Positions 1 to 5,586 of a stretch of DNA of 5,771 bases are shown here, one piece after another. A program made the position numbers and the translations under genes. The stretch is from Altererythrobacter sp. Its GTDB lineage: Bacteria > Pseudomonadota > Alphaproteobacteria > Sphingomonadales > Sphingomonadaceae. Numbering within the stretch: the stretch's first letter is position 1; every line of letters begins with the position of its first letter. The stretch is from contig WTKI01000137.1 in the NCBI GenBank assembly GCA_011524425.1, forward strand, positions 1-5,771, written 5' to 3'. The notes under the pieces are model-generated. The model was given only the letters and a program-made list of their open reading frames with translations, ran no database searches and had not been told where the DNA came from.

Positions 1-499
1 ATTCATAGGTCGCTTCAACAAACATGACTGCTGTGCCCTCAAGCGCACCAATCCGTTTGCCCGGACGACCAACGCCGTTCTTCAAGCTATTGTCATTACG
101 CCCTTTGCCTTCATCACCGTAAGCAGGATCGATTTTCAATTCACCCCAGCAACGCTGCCAGTGAATGACCTGACCTTTGGCGTTGCCTTTCTGCTTGTTG
201 TCTTGAACAGAAGACAGGATGAGACGCCCGTTCTCTTCGAACTTGAGCGGCGCGCCGATCACTTCTGCCCCGGCAAAGACTTCATAAATATTGGCTTCGT
301 CAATACCAGTTGGAACACGGCCTGCATTGTCAGCGACAGTCATTGTCATCTGGCTAACCCGCATGTGAGCCAAAGCGTAATTGACGACCTCCAGACCGCC
401 AAGGATCAGGATCAGAAGCAAAGGCGCGACGAATGCGAATTCGACCATCGCAACGCCTTCACGCGCGGCGGCAAGCCTTCGAAGAAATTTCACACTCAC
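1..499 (-). CDS. TadE/TadF-like pilus pseudopilin, 3' end cut off by window edge
   Basis: This is the third gene of the Tad pilus operon, and 166 codons are visible. The start is a GTG whose first bases overlap the upstream stop as GTGA. A GGAGAA Shine-Dalgarno sequence lies five bases before it, inside the upstream gene, which supports this start. The N-terminus is short and basic and leads into REGVAMVEFAFVAP, then a hydrophobic helix at about residues 21-38. G15 followed by V-A-M-V-E20 fits the G|xxxxE site cut by prepilin peptidases of the TadV/CpaA type. Known TadE and TadF proteins are membrane-anchored pseudopilins needed for Flp pilus assembly. The rest, with a W-Q-R-C-W stretch, is extracytoplasmic and not otherwise recognisable. 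It could equally be called TadF by position. Family assignment is confident. The C-terminus is not visible. Confidence 0.85.
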   Translation of the reverse strand, partial: MSVKFLRRLAAAREGVAMVEFAFVAPLLLILILGGLEVVNYALAHMRVSQMTMTVADNAGRVPTGIDEANIYEVFAGAEVIGAPLKFEENGRLILSSVQDNKQKGNAKGQVIHWQRCWGELKIDPAYGDEGKGRNDNSLKNGVGRPGKRIGALEGTAVMFVEATYE

Positions 500-1125
500 G
501 TGGGTTCTCCGCACACGGTTGGGACGACCGCTTGCGTCGCGTAAGGCTGATTGCGAACCGCAGCTTCTGCATAAGCCGTCATGTTTTCATCAAGGCCAAT
601 CAGGCCTGCCATCGGAAAAAGGCGAGGCACCGTGACCCTGACTTCGTAAAAGACTACATCGTCTGACCCGCCGACACCGGTGCGGCCGGTATCAAGATCA
701 TATTCGCCGTTCTCATTAAGGTCTTCGAAGCAGTCCCCGTCGTCCTCGTCAAAAAGACCATCGCCGTTCACATCCGTAAGAAGCTTTTCCGGCTTACCAA
801 TACCGGCAAAGTCGAAATAGTTCTGGATCGAAACATCATACTTTGCTTTCGGCGCCACTCTGTCCACTTGCAAGCGCAGCGTATTTTCAATCCGCTCTTC
901 CAACGTTGAGCCGCTTGCAGTGAAAGTCGGGTCTTCTACTGAAGCGCGGCGCGCAGCATCGTTCAAAGAACCAGCGAGTAGCGACTGAGTGTAGGCCTGA
1001 TGCCCTAGATCAAGCCCGCCCATAAGCAGGACGATTAGCGGGATCGCGATCAGACCGAATTCGGTCGCTGCGACCCCCTGGTCGTCTCGTTTGATCTGAA
1101 GCAGTTTGGCCATGCGGCTTATCAT
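496..1125 (-). CDS. TadE-like pilus pseudopilin with calcium-loop-like motifs
   Basis: A 209-residue protein, second in the Tad operon. Residues 14-23 (DDQGVAATEF) followed by a hydrophobic helix to about residue 39 form the TadE-like N-terminus. G17 and E22 give the G|xxxxE prepilin-peptidase pattern, so processing by a TadV/CpaA-type enzyme is expected. The C-terminal domain should lie outside the membrane. It contains two motifs spaced like EF-hand or dockerin loops: D118-x-N-x-D-G-x-x-D-x-x-D129 and D135-x-N-x-N-G-x-x-D-x-D145. C132 lies between them and C205 near the end, so a disulfide is possible. The ATG overlaps the tadG-like stop as ATGA, with GAGG eight bases upstream. A second Met at residue 5 has no such ribosome site. 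Family call is strong. Calcium binding is inferred. Confidence 0.9.
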   Translation of the reverse strand: MISRMAKLLQIKRDDQGVAATEFGLIAIPLIVLLMGGLDLGHQAYTQSLLAGSLNDAARRASVEDPTFTASGSTLEERIENTLRLQVDRVAPKAKYDVSIQNYFDFAGIGKPEKLLTDVNGDGLFDEDDGDCFEDLNENGEYDLDTGRTGVGGSDDVVFYEVRVTVPRLFPMAGLIGLDENMTAYAEAAVRNQPYATQAVVPTVCGEPT

Positions 1126-2615
1126 CGCGTCAACCTCAGGTTGCCGATGCCGGAACCGATTTCTTCGAACACTTCTTCAAGGTCTGAGCCATCGCTAGTG
1201 TAGAAATGGTCATTGCTGGTCGCACAAGGCTTGATGTCATCGGTGTCTGTAACATCCAAGGCGATCACCCATATGGTTACGTCACGAGACTTAGTGCGCG
1301 CACAGGCAGATGCAAAGCGGGCAAGGTGCTTTTCATTACGGCTACCTGTGCCTTGCGTGCGGTTGTTGAAGTCTTCAATCCCGTGCGCTGAATAAAGGCG
1401 TCCACCGGTGTCCAACAAACCATCCGTCATAAAAATGATGTGCTGGCGAACCGGGATACCATCCACTTCGTCAGGGTTGTCCGCAGCGAAGAAACCGTCG
1501 CGTGAGATAAAACGTGCACCCCACAGAAGGCCAAGATCGTGATAGGTACCGCCGGTAACACGTGCCGTTGCCGCACCAATCGCGGTCGTGAAGCCTGCTT
1601 CATCGGTGTATTCTTGAAGCTTGCTAGCTTCTGAAGGGCACCCAGACTGGCTCTCGCCTTCCTGAGTTGCTGGATCATAGCGGCCAAATTGAAGCTCGGT
1701 GTCGTTCGCATTGGCTGGCAGAGTGTCGATGTCAGCGTCCGTAATGTAATCCTGGATCAGGATGCCCTTGTCTCCGAAGCCGACGGTCGCACGCTCTTCA
1801 ATGCAAGCATCACCGCTGGTCCGGAAAGCCTGCATGTTGCCCTGGTCATCACCAGTCACATTATTCCAGGATGATTTGTTGATATGCACGAGCTTGGACG
1901 ACAAGAAACACCAGATTTCACCACAGGAAAGCGCCGAATACTCTTGTTCAGTTAAGAAATCGCGATTGCGCAGTGAGCGGCCGATATTGACCGTGTGCGA
2001 ATAAGGCACGATGCCATAACGCGTTTCACTAAAATCATTGCCGTCCAGAGCGCGATAAAGACCCACAGCGCCTTCACGCAAACGCTCGATTTTTGTGCCT
2101 GAACCGTTTGACGGTGCGTTGTTCATGGAACCGGTTACGTCCAGAACCAGAACAATATCGTTGTGCCCCTGCTCTCGCTTGGCATCACAACTGACTGCGA
2201 TATCGATTGTCTCGTAGCCGAAAATTCTCATGATTGACGTCGGAATGGCTGCTGAAGCTGAGCCGATCAACTCTTGTGCGTCATCCGCATTCTGCTCGAT
2301 CTCAAACAGGACGTCGCGCGCGCCATAAGAATCATCAGGGAAGTTGAACTCGAAGAATTTGTCGGCTTCGTTCTCATTGGCTTTCTGGAATTTGGTGGAT
2401 TCCATCGACTGGCGGCCAGCCAGCACTGCCGAGTCACAAGCGTTTTGAAGCTTTGCGCGGGCCATGTATGCAACGCTCATATCCAAACCGCCGCCGATCA
2501 TCATCAAAAGCGGGAGAAGGACTGCGCCTGCAAGCAAGGTGGTGTTACCACGCGTATCGCGAGCCAGATTGCTGAGGATGCCGTTCTTATATTCAGTCAT
2601 GATTTTTCGAGTCAC
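1122..2615 (-). CDS. TadG-like pilus assembly protein with VWA domain
   Basis: A 497-residue protein, first of the three-gene Tad operon. The N-terminus has the Tad/TadG pattern: RDTRGNTTLLAGAVLLP and a membrane helix (about 27-47), then the typical GLDMSVAYMARAKLQNACDS segment. G23 is not followed by Glu at +5, so prepilin-type cleavage is unlikely. From about residue 152 it is a von Willebrand factor A domain. The MIDAS residues are D159-V-T161-G-S163, probably T357 in GGTYHD, and D398 in MTDG. A long insertion (about 215-340) carries C231, C236, C271 and C326. TadG proteins are envelope proteins of the Flp/Tad pilus machine thought to help anchor or assemble the fibre. The start is a GTG abutting a TAA of a short upstream frame. 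An ATG at codon 6 is an alternative, and neither has an ideal ribosome site. Confidence 0.88.
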   Translation of the reverse strand: MTRKIMTEYKNGILSNLARDTRGNTTLLAGAVLLPLLMMIGGGLDMSVAYMARAKLQNACDSAVLAGRQSMESTKFQKANENEADKFFEFNFPDDSYGARDVLFEIEQNADDAQELIGSASAAIPTSIMRIFGYETIDIAVSCDAKREQGHNDIVLVLDVTGSMNNAPSNGSGTKIERLREGAVGLYRALDGNDFSETRYGIVPYSHTVNIGRSLRNRDFLTEQEYSALSCGEIWCFLSSKLVHINKSSWNNVTGDDQGNMQAFRTSGDACIEERATVGFGDKGILIQDYITDADIDTLPANANDTELQFGRYDPATQEGESQSGCPSEASKLQEYTDEAGFTTAIGAATARVTGGTYHDLGLLWGARFISRDGFFAADNPDEVDGIPVRQHIIFMTDGLLDTGGRLYSAHGIEDFNNRTQGTGSRNEKHLARFASACARTKSRDVTIWVIALDVTDTDDIKPCATSNDHFYTSDGSDLEEVFEEIGSGIGNLRLTR

Positions 2616-2684
2616 TTACTTCTTGAGTAACTCTCTAATGACATCGTTGTTTGTCGAATTTGCCGACAAACAAAGTTCCTCCAT
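2616..2684 (-). CDS. Possible leader peptide ORF upstream of tadG-like gene
   Basis: A short frame in phase with the tadG-like gene and separated from it only by a TAA that directly abuts the GTG start. From the ATG at 2684 it would give 22 residues ending VIRELLKK. From a TTG at 2669 it gives 17 residues, and that TTG sits eight bases after a GGAGGA Shine-Dalgarno sequence (the strongest in the region, overlapping the ATG). A perfect inverted repeat lies within the frame and would fold across the TTG start in RNA. Zero spacing to tadG suggests coupling or reinitiation. No family is recognisable. It may instead be plain 5' untranslated sequence, or the relic of a longer tadG N-terminus cut by the stop codon. 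Confidence 0.25.
   Translation of the reverse strand: MEELCLSANSTNNDVIRELLKK
2647..2673. repeat. Perfect 10-bp inverted repeat in tadG operon leader
   Basis: The arms TTGTTTGTCG (2647-2656) and CGACAAACAA (2664-2673) are exact reverse complements separated by seven bases. It lies about 30 bases upstream of the tadG-like start. It could be a dimeric regulator's operator or, as RNA, a stem-loop in the leader. No run of T follows on the minus strand, so a simple terminator is unlikely. The regulator is unknown. Confidence 0.55.
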
Positions 2685-2850
2685 GATAAATTTTCTTAGT
2701 TAATTTTGAAAGGATCAGGAGAGAGCTGCTCGTTCAATAGGTGCGCGATAATGGATCGAGAAAACCTCAACAACGTGCTGTTTATTCGGTGTTTTATAAA
2801 GACACAAAATTTGCGCCGAGGATTAATTCGCGTTCTCAAATTCCTAACGC

Positions 2851-2880
2851 CATAGCCTGATCGCGCGATTTCCAACTATG
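2851..2880. repeat. Nested palindromes, possible operator
   Basis: A 10-bp perfect palindrome, ATCGCGCGAT (2860-2869), is flanked by a CATAG (2851-2855) and CTATG (2876-2880) inverted pair. The nesting is slightly off centre. Its position midway between divergent genes would suit a regulator-binding site. The palindrome is short and GC-rich, so chance is possible. Confidence 0.25.
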
Positions 2881-3091
2881 AAAGGCAAGCGCATTCTTAA
2901 GACAATGAAAGGTCGAAGCGATGCGTCAAACGGGGTTCGAACATCCAGCTATCAACCCACGTAAAAAGCCTAATCTGCTAGGCAGGGCCCATTCGAAATT
3001 CCTGTAGCGCGGGTATAGCTCAGCGAGCGGACTTGCCCGTAAACCGCTTCAGACCTAATCCCGATGTCAGACACCTTTGCGAGAGAACCTC

Positions 3092-4915
3092 ATGCGACTT
3101 CTATCCCTTGCCGTTTTCGTCAGCTTCGCTCTAACGCTGAGTGCGTGCGAGTTGAAAACGCAAGGCAATACGTCTGTTGCAAAGAGTGATGTGCTGATGG
3201 AACAAAAGATAGGAGCTGGCGGTCGCCCTGTTGGAAAGAAGTGGTCCCGCAGTCCTGTCTATGCCAGCAACGGCATGGCAGCGACAGCCCACCCACTGGC
3301 AACCCAGATTGCGCTCGACATACTGAAAGATGGAGGAAGCGCAGTGGACGCGGCGATTGCAGCCAATGCTGCGCTCGGCCTCATGGAGCCAACTGGCAAC
3401 GGCATTGGCGGCGATCTGTTTGCCATCATTTACGATCCCTCTTCCGACGACCTTTATGGTCTCAACGCGTCCGGCCGGAGCCCAAAAGGGCAAACGCTTG
3501 ACCAGCTCAAGGAAAAACTTGGCGAAGCGGACAGTATTCCACCAGCCGGACATCTACCTGTAACTGTACCAGGCACAGTCGATGGCTGGTTTGAAATGCA
3601 TGGTCGGTTTGGCAAGCTTCCCATGCGTGAGGTGCTAGCGCCCACAATCCGCTATGCCCGTGAAGGCCATCCAGTCGCACCCGTTATCGCTGAGAATTTC
3701 GCGCATAATGCTCGACGATTTGATCGCTGGGTTAAAGACGGCGTTGAGTTCGAGTTTGAGAATGCACGCCAGACCTGGTTCGCTAATGGTGCACCAAAAG
3801 CTGGCGAAATCTTCAAGAACCCCGACCTTGCCGACACGCTCAGCCGAATAGCGCGCAACGGTCGCCAGGACTTCTATGAGGGCGTAACGGCGCGCATAAT
3901 GGTCGATTACCTGCGCGAACAAGGCAGCGCATTCACACTTGAGGACTTTGCCGAGCATACAAGCGAATGGGTCGAGCCAGCCTGTACTGCATATCGCGAC
4001 GGATATGAGCTGTGCGAACTGCCGCCTAACACACAAGGTTTTGCTGCCTTGCAAATGGTCAACATCCTGAAAAATGTCGACTTGCGGCAATGGGATCGCG
4101 GCAGCCCGGAAGTGATCCATTACATCACTGAGGCAAAGCGTCTTGCTTATTCAGACGTCGCGCGCTTCTACGCTGATCCTGATTTCGCAGCATTTCCGGA
4201 AAAGCTGCTGACCGACGCCTATGGCAAGGCGAGGTTTGACCTGATTGATCCGCGCAAGGCAACACCGGAATTTGCCCCGGGAGATCCTGCAGTAGAGCCT
4301 AAGCTGGAAGGCGAAGGCGATACAACTTATCTCACAGTGGTTGACGGCAACGGGATGATGGTCAGCTTGATTCAATCCAATTATCGCGGAATGGGCGGCG
4401 GCCTTACCCCGCCAGGCACTGGGTTCATGTTGCAAGATCGTGGCGAGCTGTTCAGTCTCGATCCAGATCATCCCAATGCGTATGAGCCAGCCAAGCGTCC
4501 CTTCCACACGATTATTCCCGCTTTCGTGAAGAAAGACGGGAAACCTTTCATGACATTAGGACTGATGGGCGGAGGAATGCAGCCGCAAGGCCATGTGCAA
4601 ATCCTCATCAACATTGCTGATTTTGGCATGAACCTGCAGGAAGCGGGCGATGCCGCGCGTATCAACCATGATGGGGGCCGAAAATCGACTGAGCCGCTGA
4701 CCGGGCCATCGCAAGACCCTCTTGGCACTTTGCTCGTCGAAGCCGGTATTCCCGAAGAAACACGCAAGCGTCTTGCCGCCATGGGCCACCGGGTAATACT
4801 TGAGGAGAACGGAGCGTATTTTGGTGGCTATCAGGCGATTTCGCGCGATCCAGAATCAGGTGTACTGACCGGCGCAACGGAAATGCGCAAAGACGGTCAA
4901 GCCCAAGGATATTGA
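3092..4915 (+). CDS. Gamma-glutamyltranspeptidase-family lipoprotein (GGT/acylase-like Ntn hydrolase)
   Basis: A 607-residue enzyme. The N-terminus is a lipoprotein signal peptide with lipobox LSAC, so C19 should be lipidated and the protein held at the periplasmic or outer-membrane face. The GGT fold follows: the NGMAATAHPLA segment near residue 60, GGSAVDAAIAANAALG, PTGNGIGGDLF, and the light-chain region. T411 in GDTTYLTVVD matches the nucleophile at which GGT precursors self-cleave, giving a heavy chain and a light chain of about 197 residues, as is usual. The GGG at 493-495 (LMGGGMQPQGH) fits the oxyanion region. GGT enzymes hydrolyse or transfer gamma-glutamyl groups such as that of glutathione. 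Here the classical substrate-binding residues differ, so another amide could be the substrate. ATG at 3092 is preferred: it puts the signal peptide at the N-terminus and follows GAGAGAA. A TTG at 3077 would add five residues. Confidence 0.9.
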   Translation: MRLLSLAVFVSFALTLSACELKTQGNTSVAKSDVLMEQKIGAGGRPVGKKWSRSPVYASNGMAATAHPLATQIALDILKDGGSAVDAAIAANAALGLMEPTGNGIGGDLFAIIYDPSSDDLYGLNASGRSPKGQTLDQLKEKLGEADSIPPAGHLPVTVPGTVDGWFEMHGRFGKLPMREVLAPTIRYAREGHPVAPVIAENFAHNARRFDRWVKDGVEFEFENARQTWFANGAPKAGEIFKNPDLADTLSRIARNGRQDFYEGVTARIMVDYLREQGSAFTLEDFAEHTSEWVEPACTAYRDGYELCELPPNTQGFAALQMVNILKNVDLRQWDRGSPEVIHYITEAKRLAYSDVARFYADPDFAAFPEKLLTDAYGKARFDLIDPRKATPEFAPGDPAVEPKLEGEGDTTYLTVVDGNGMMVSLIQSNYRGMGGGLTPPGTGFMLQDRGELFSLDPDHPNAYEPAKRPFHTIIPAFVKKDGKPFMTLGLMGGGMQPQGHVQILINIADFGMNLQEAGDAARINHDGGRKSTEPLTGPSQDPLGTLLVEAGIPEETRKRLAAMGHRVILEENGAYFGGYQAISRDPESGVLTGATEMRKDGQAQGY

Positions 4916-4919
4916 AGAC

Positions 4920-4970
4920 GCGCCGAGTGACACTGCTCTAAGGCGGCGCACAAGGCCTCTGTCCGGCCTT
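4920..4970 (+). terminator. Hairpins after GGT-like gene, possible weak terminator
   Basis: Two inverted repeats follow the stop codon: GCGCCG/CGGCGC (4920-4925 and 4944-4949) and AAGGCC/GGCCTT (4952-4957 and 4965-4970, seven-base loop). The second is followed only by TTAATCGTT, not a good U-tract, so intrinsic termination would be weak. The rest of the gap to the next gene, up to about 5085, shows nothing I can name. Confidence 0.35.
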
Positions 4971-5086
4971 AATCGTTCGGTTGATTGGCCGGGCTCAATA
5001 ACGGTCCGTCATCCCCTGAGCAGCAGCGTAAGCCTAGAATTCTGACCAAGGCGGTGTCATACATGTGTAAGGATCAAAGGTTCCAC

Positions 5087-5092
5087 GGGAGG
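5087..5092 (+). promoter_or_regulatory. Ribosome binding site of VOC protein gene
   Basis: GGGAGG lies five bases before the ATG at 5098. This near-ideal Shine-Dalgarno sequence fixes the start of the VOC protein gene. Confidence 0.8.
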
Positions 5093-5097
5093 TAGGT

Positions 5098-5475
5098 ATG
5101 GGCAGAATTACAGGTTTAGGAGGTATTTTCTATGTCGTGGAAGATCCTGAAGCCACCCGAGCTTGGTATCGTGACAAGCTGGGCATCGATGGCCCCTATG
5201 GACCACAATTCGCTTGGTCAGATGATCCAAAGTCCAACCCCTATTCGCTGTTAAGCCTTTTTTCTGATGACACCTACGTCAAACCGGGCACTGGTGGGTT
5301 CATGATAAATCTGCGGGTCGAAGACCTGGATGGCTTTGTTAAGCAGTTGAAAAAGAAGCGCGTCAAAGTGCTGGACAGCGTTGATGAAGGGTATGGCAAG
5401 TTTGCGTGGATACTCGACCCTAACGGGATCAAGATCGAGCTTTGGGAGCAAGTAGCTGACGAGCTGCCAAGCTAG
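5098..5475 (+). CDS. VOC superfamily protein (glyoxalase/bleomycin-resistance fold)
   Basis: A 125-residue soluble protein, the usual size for a single-chain VOC protein with two beta-alpha-beta-beta-beta repeats. Repeat one is seen in IFYVVEDPEATRAWYRDKLGI (10-30), the standard Asp-then-aromatic-Tyr helix and LG turn. Repeat two is seen in GFMINLRVEDLDGFVKQLK (67-85) and ends in the DPNGIKIELWE signature (107-117). E114 matches the C-terminal metal-ligand Glu of the family. The usual first His ligand appears to be G9, and the His in repeat two appears to be absent, with N71 nearby. A canonical metal-dependent glyoxalase I activity is therefore doubtful. There is no signal peptide, so it should be cytoplasmic. 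It appears to be a single-gene unit, separated from the GGT-like gene by 182 bases. The substrate cannot be named. Confidence 0.85.
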   Translation: MGRITGLGGIFYVVEDPEATRAWYRDKLGIDGPYGPQFAWSDDPKSNPYSLLSLFSDDTYVKPGTGGFMINLRVEDLDGFVKQLKKKRVKVLDSVDEGYGKFAWILDPNGIKIELWEQVADELPS

Positions 5476-5477
5476 CC

Positions 5478-5504
5478 GCTCCAGTTCGCCTAGTCCTCTG
5501 GAGC
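5478..5504 (+). terminator. Inverted repeat after VOC gene, possible terminator
   Basis: GCTCCAG (5478-5484) and CTGGAGC (5498-5504) are exact reverse complements with a 13-base loop, beginning two bases after the VOC stop codon. No U-tract follows, so termination ability is uncertain. Being symmetric, it could also serve the convergent regulator gene. Confidence 0.3.
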
Positions 5505-5505
5505 C

Positions 5506-5519
5506 TTGATCAAGGTCAA
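5506..5519. promoter_or_regulatory. FNR/FixK-like box candidate
   Basis: The 14 bases read TTGAT-CAAG-GTCAA, matching the TTGAT-N4-ATCAA consensus of FNR/FixK/Dnr-type regulators at nine of ten fixed positions. They overlap a perfect 12-bp palindrome, CCTTGATCAAGG (5504-5515). The site lies between two convergent genes, where an activator site has no obvious target. It may be chance or may drive an unannotated transcript. Confidence 0.25.
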
Positions 5520-5548
5520 CTGCCTATCGCATTGGGCCTAAAGGCGGG

Positions 5549-5567
5549 TGCCGGGGCAATATCGGCA
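5549..5567 (-). terminator. Small hairpin beyond FixJ-type regulator gene
   Basis: TGCCG (5549-5553) and CGGCA (5563-5567) pair with a nine-base loop, 20 bases past the regulator stop on the minus strand. The stem is only five pairs and no U-tract follows, so a terminator role is tentative. Confidence 0.2.
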
Positions 5568-5586
5568 GCTCGCACTCTTAGCCCAT

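Larger units (their letters stand above)
2616..3091. other. Divergent intergenic region between pilus operon and GGT-like gene
   Basis: This 476-base gap must contain the promoters for both the leftward pilus operon and the rightward lipoprotein gene. I see no convincing -35/-10 pair on either strand. It holds the leader ORF and 10-bp inverted repeat described separately. It also holds a small hairpin (TTACT/AGTAA at 2616-2630) just before the tadG GTG, a palindrome cluster at 2851-2880, a GCCTA/TAGGC inverted repeat at 2968-2983, and an AGCGG/CCGCT inverted repeat at 3026-3048. Open frames in the rest are short and lack good ribosome sites. Confidence 0.6.

Noticed and set aside
161..544. 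127-codon plus-strand ORF
   Set aside because: It lies antisense to the two TadE-like genes, whose family motifs and overlapping start/stop sites are clear. Its product shows no domain pattern.
2609..2613. GAGTC, a CcrM (GANTC) methylation site at the tadG start
   Set aside because: A single 5-base match is expected by chance. I saw no second site and no CtrA-type TTAA-N7-TTAA box in the upstream region.
2751..2855. 34-codon plus-strand ORF in the divergent gap
   Set aside because: It encodes a basic peptide but has only a poorly spaced AGG upstream and no recognisable family. An overlapping frame from 2741 is equally open, so it looks like chance.
2932..2945. T-arm-like GGGGTTCGAAC
   Set aside because: It resembles a tRNA T-loop, but the flanking bases do not form the 5-bp T stem. 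No tRNA body is present on either strand around it, and its order relative to the tRNA-like start is wrong.
3014..3019. TATAGC as a -10 box for the GGT-like gene
   Set aside because: The best -35 at the right distance (TTCGAA, 2992-2997) matches the consensus at only three of six positions, too weak to call.
3009..3062. tRNA-like start (GCGGGTATAGCTCAG) just upstream of the GGT-like gene
   Set aside because: The first 15 bases resemble the 5' end of a bacterial tRNA. The D-loop would be only three bases, no proper anticodon arm or T-arm follows, and the 3' acceptor strand is missing. At most it is a fragment, and chance is more likely.
3635..4120. 161-codon minus-strand ORF inside the GGT-like gene
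   Set aside because: It is antisense to conserved GGT sequence, and no protein family or ribosome site supports it.
5063..5095. 10-codon ORF ending just before the VOC start
   Set aside because: It has no ribosome site of its own and its end merely overlaps the Shine-Dalgarno region of the VOC gene.
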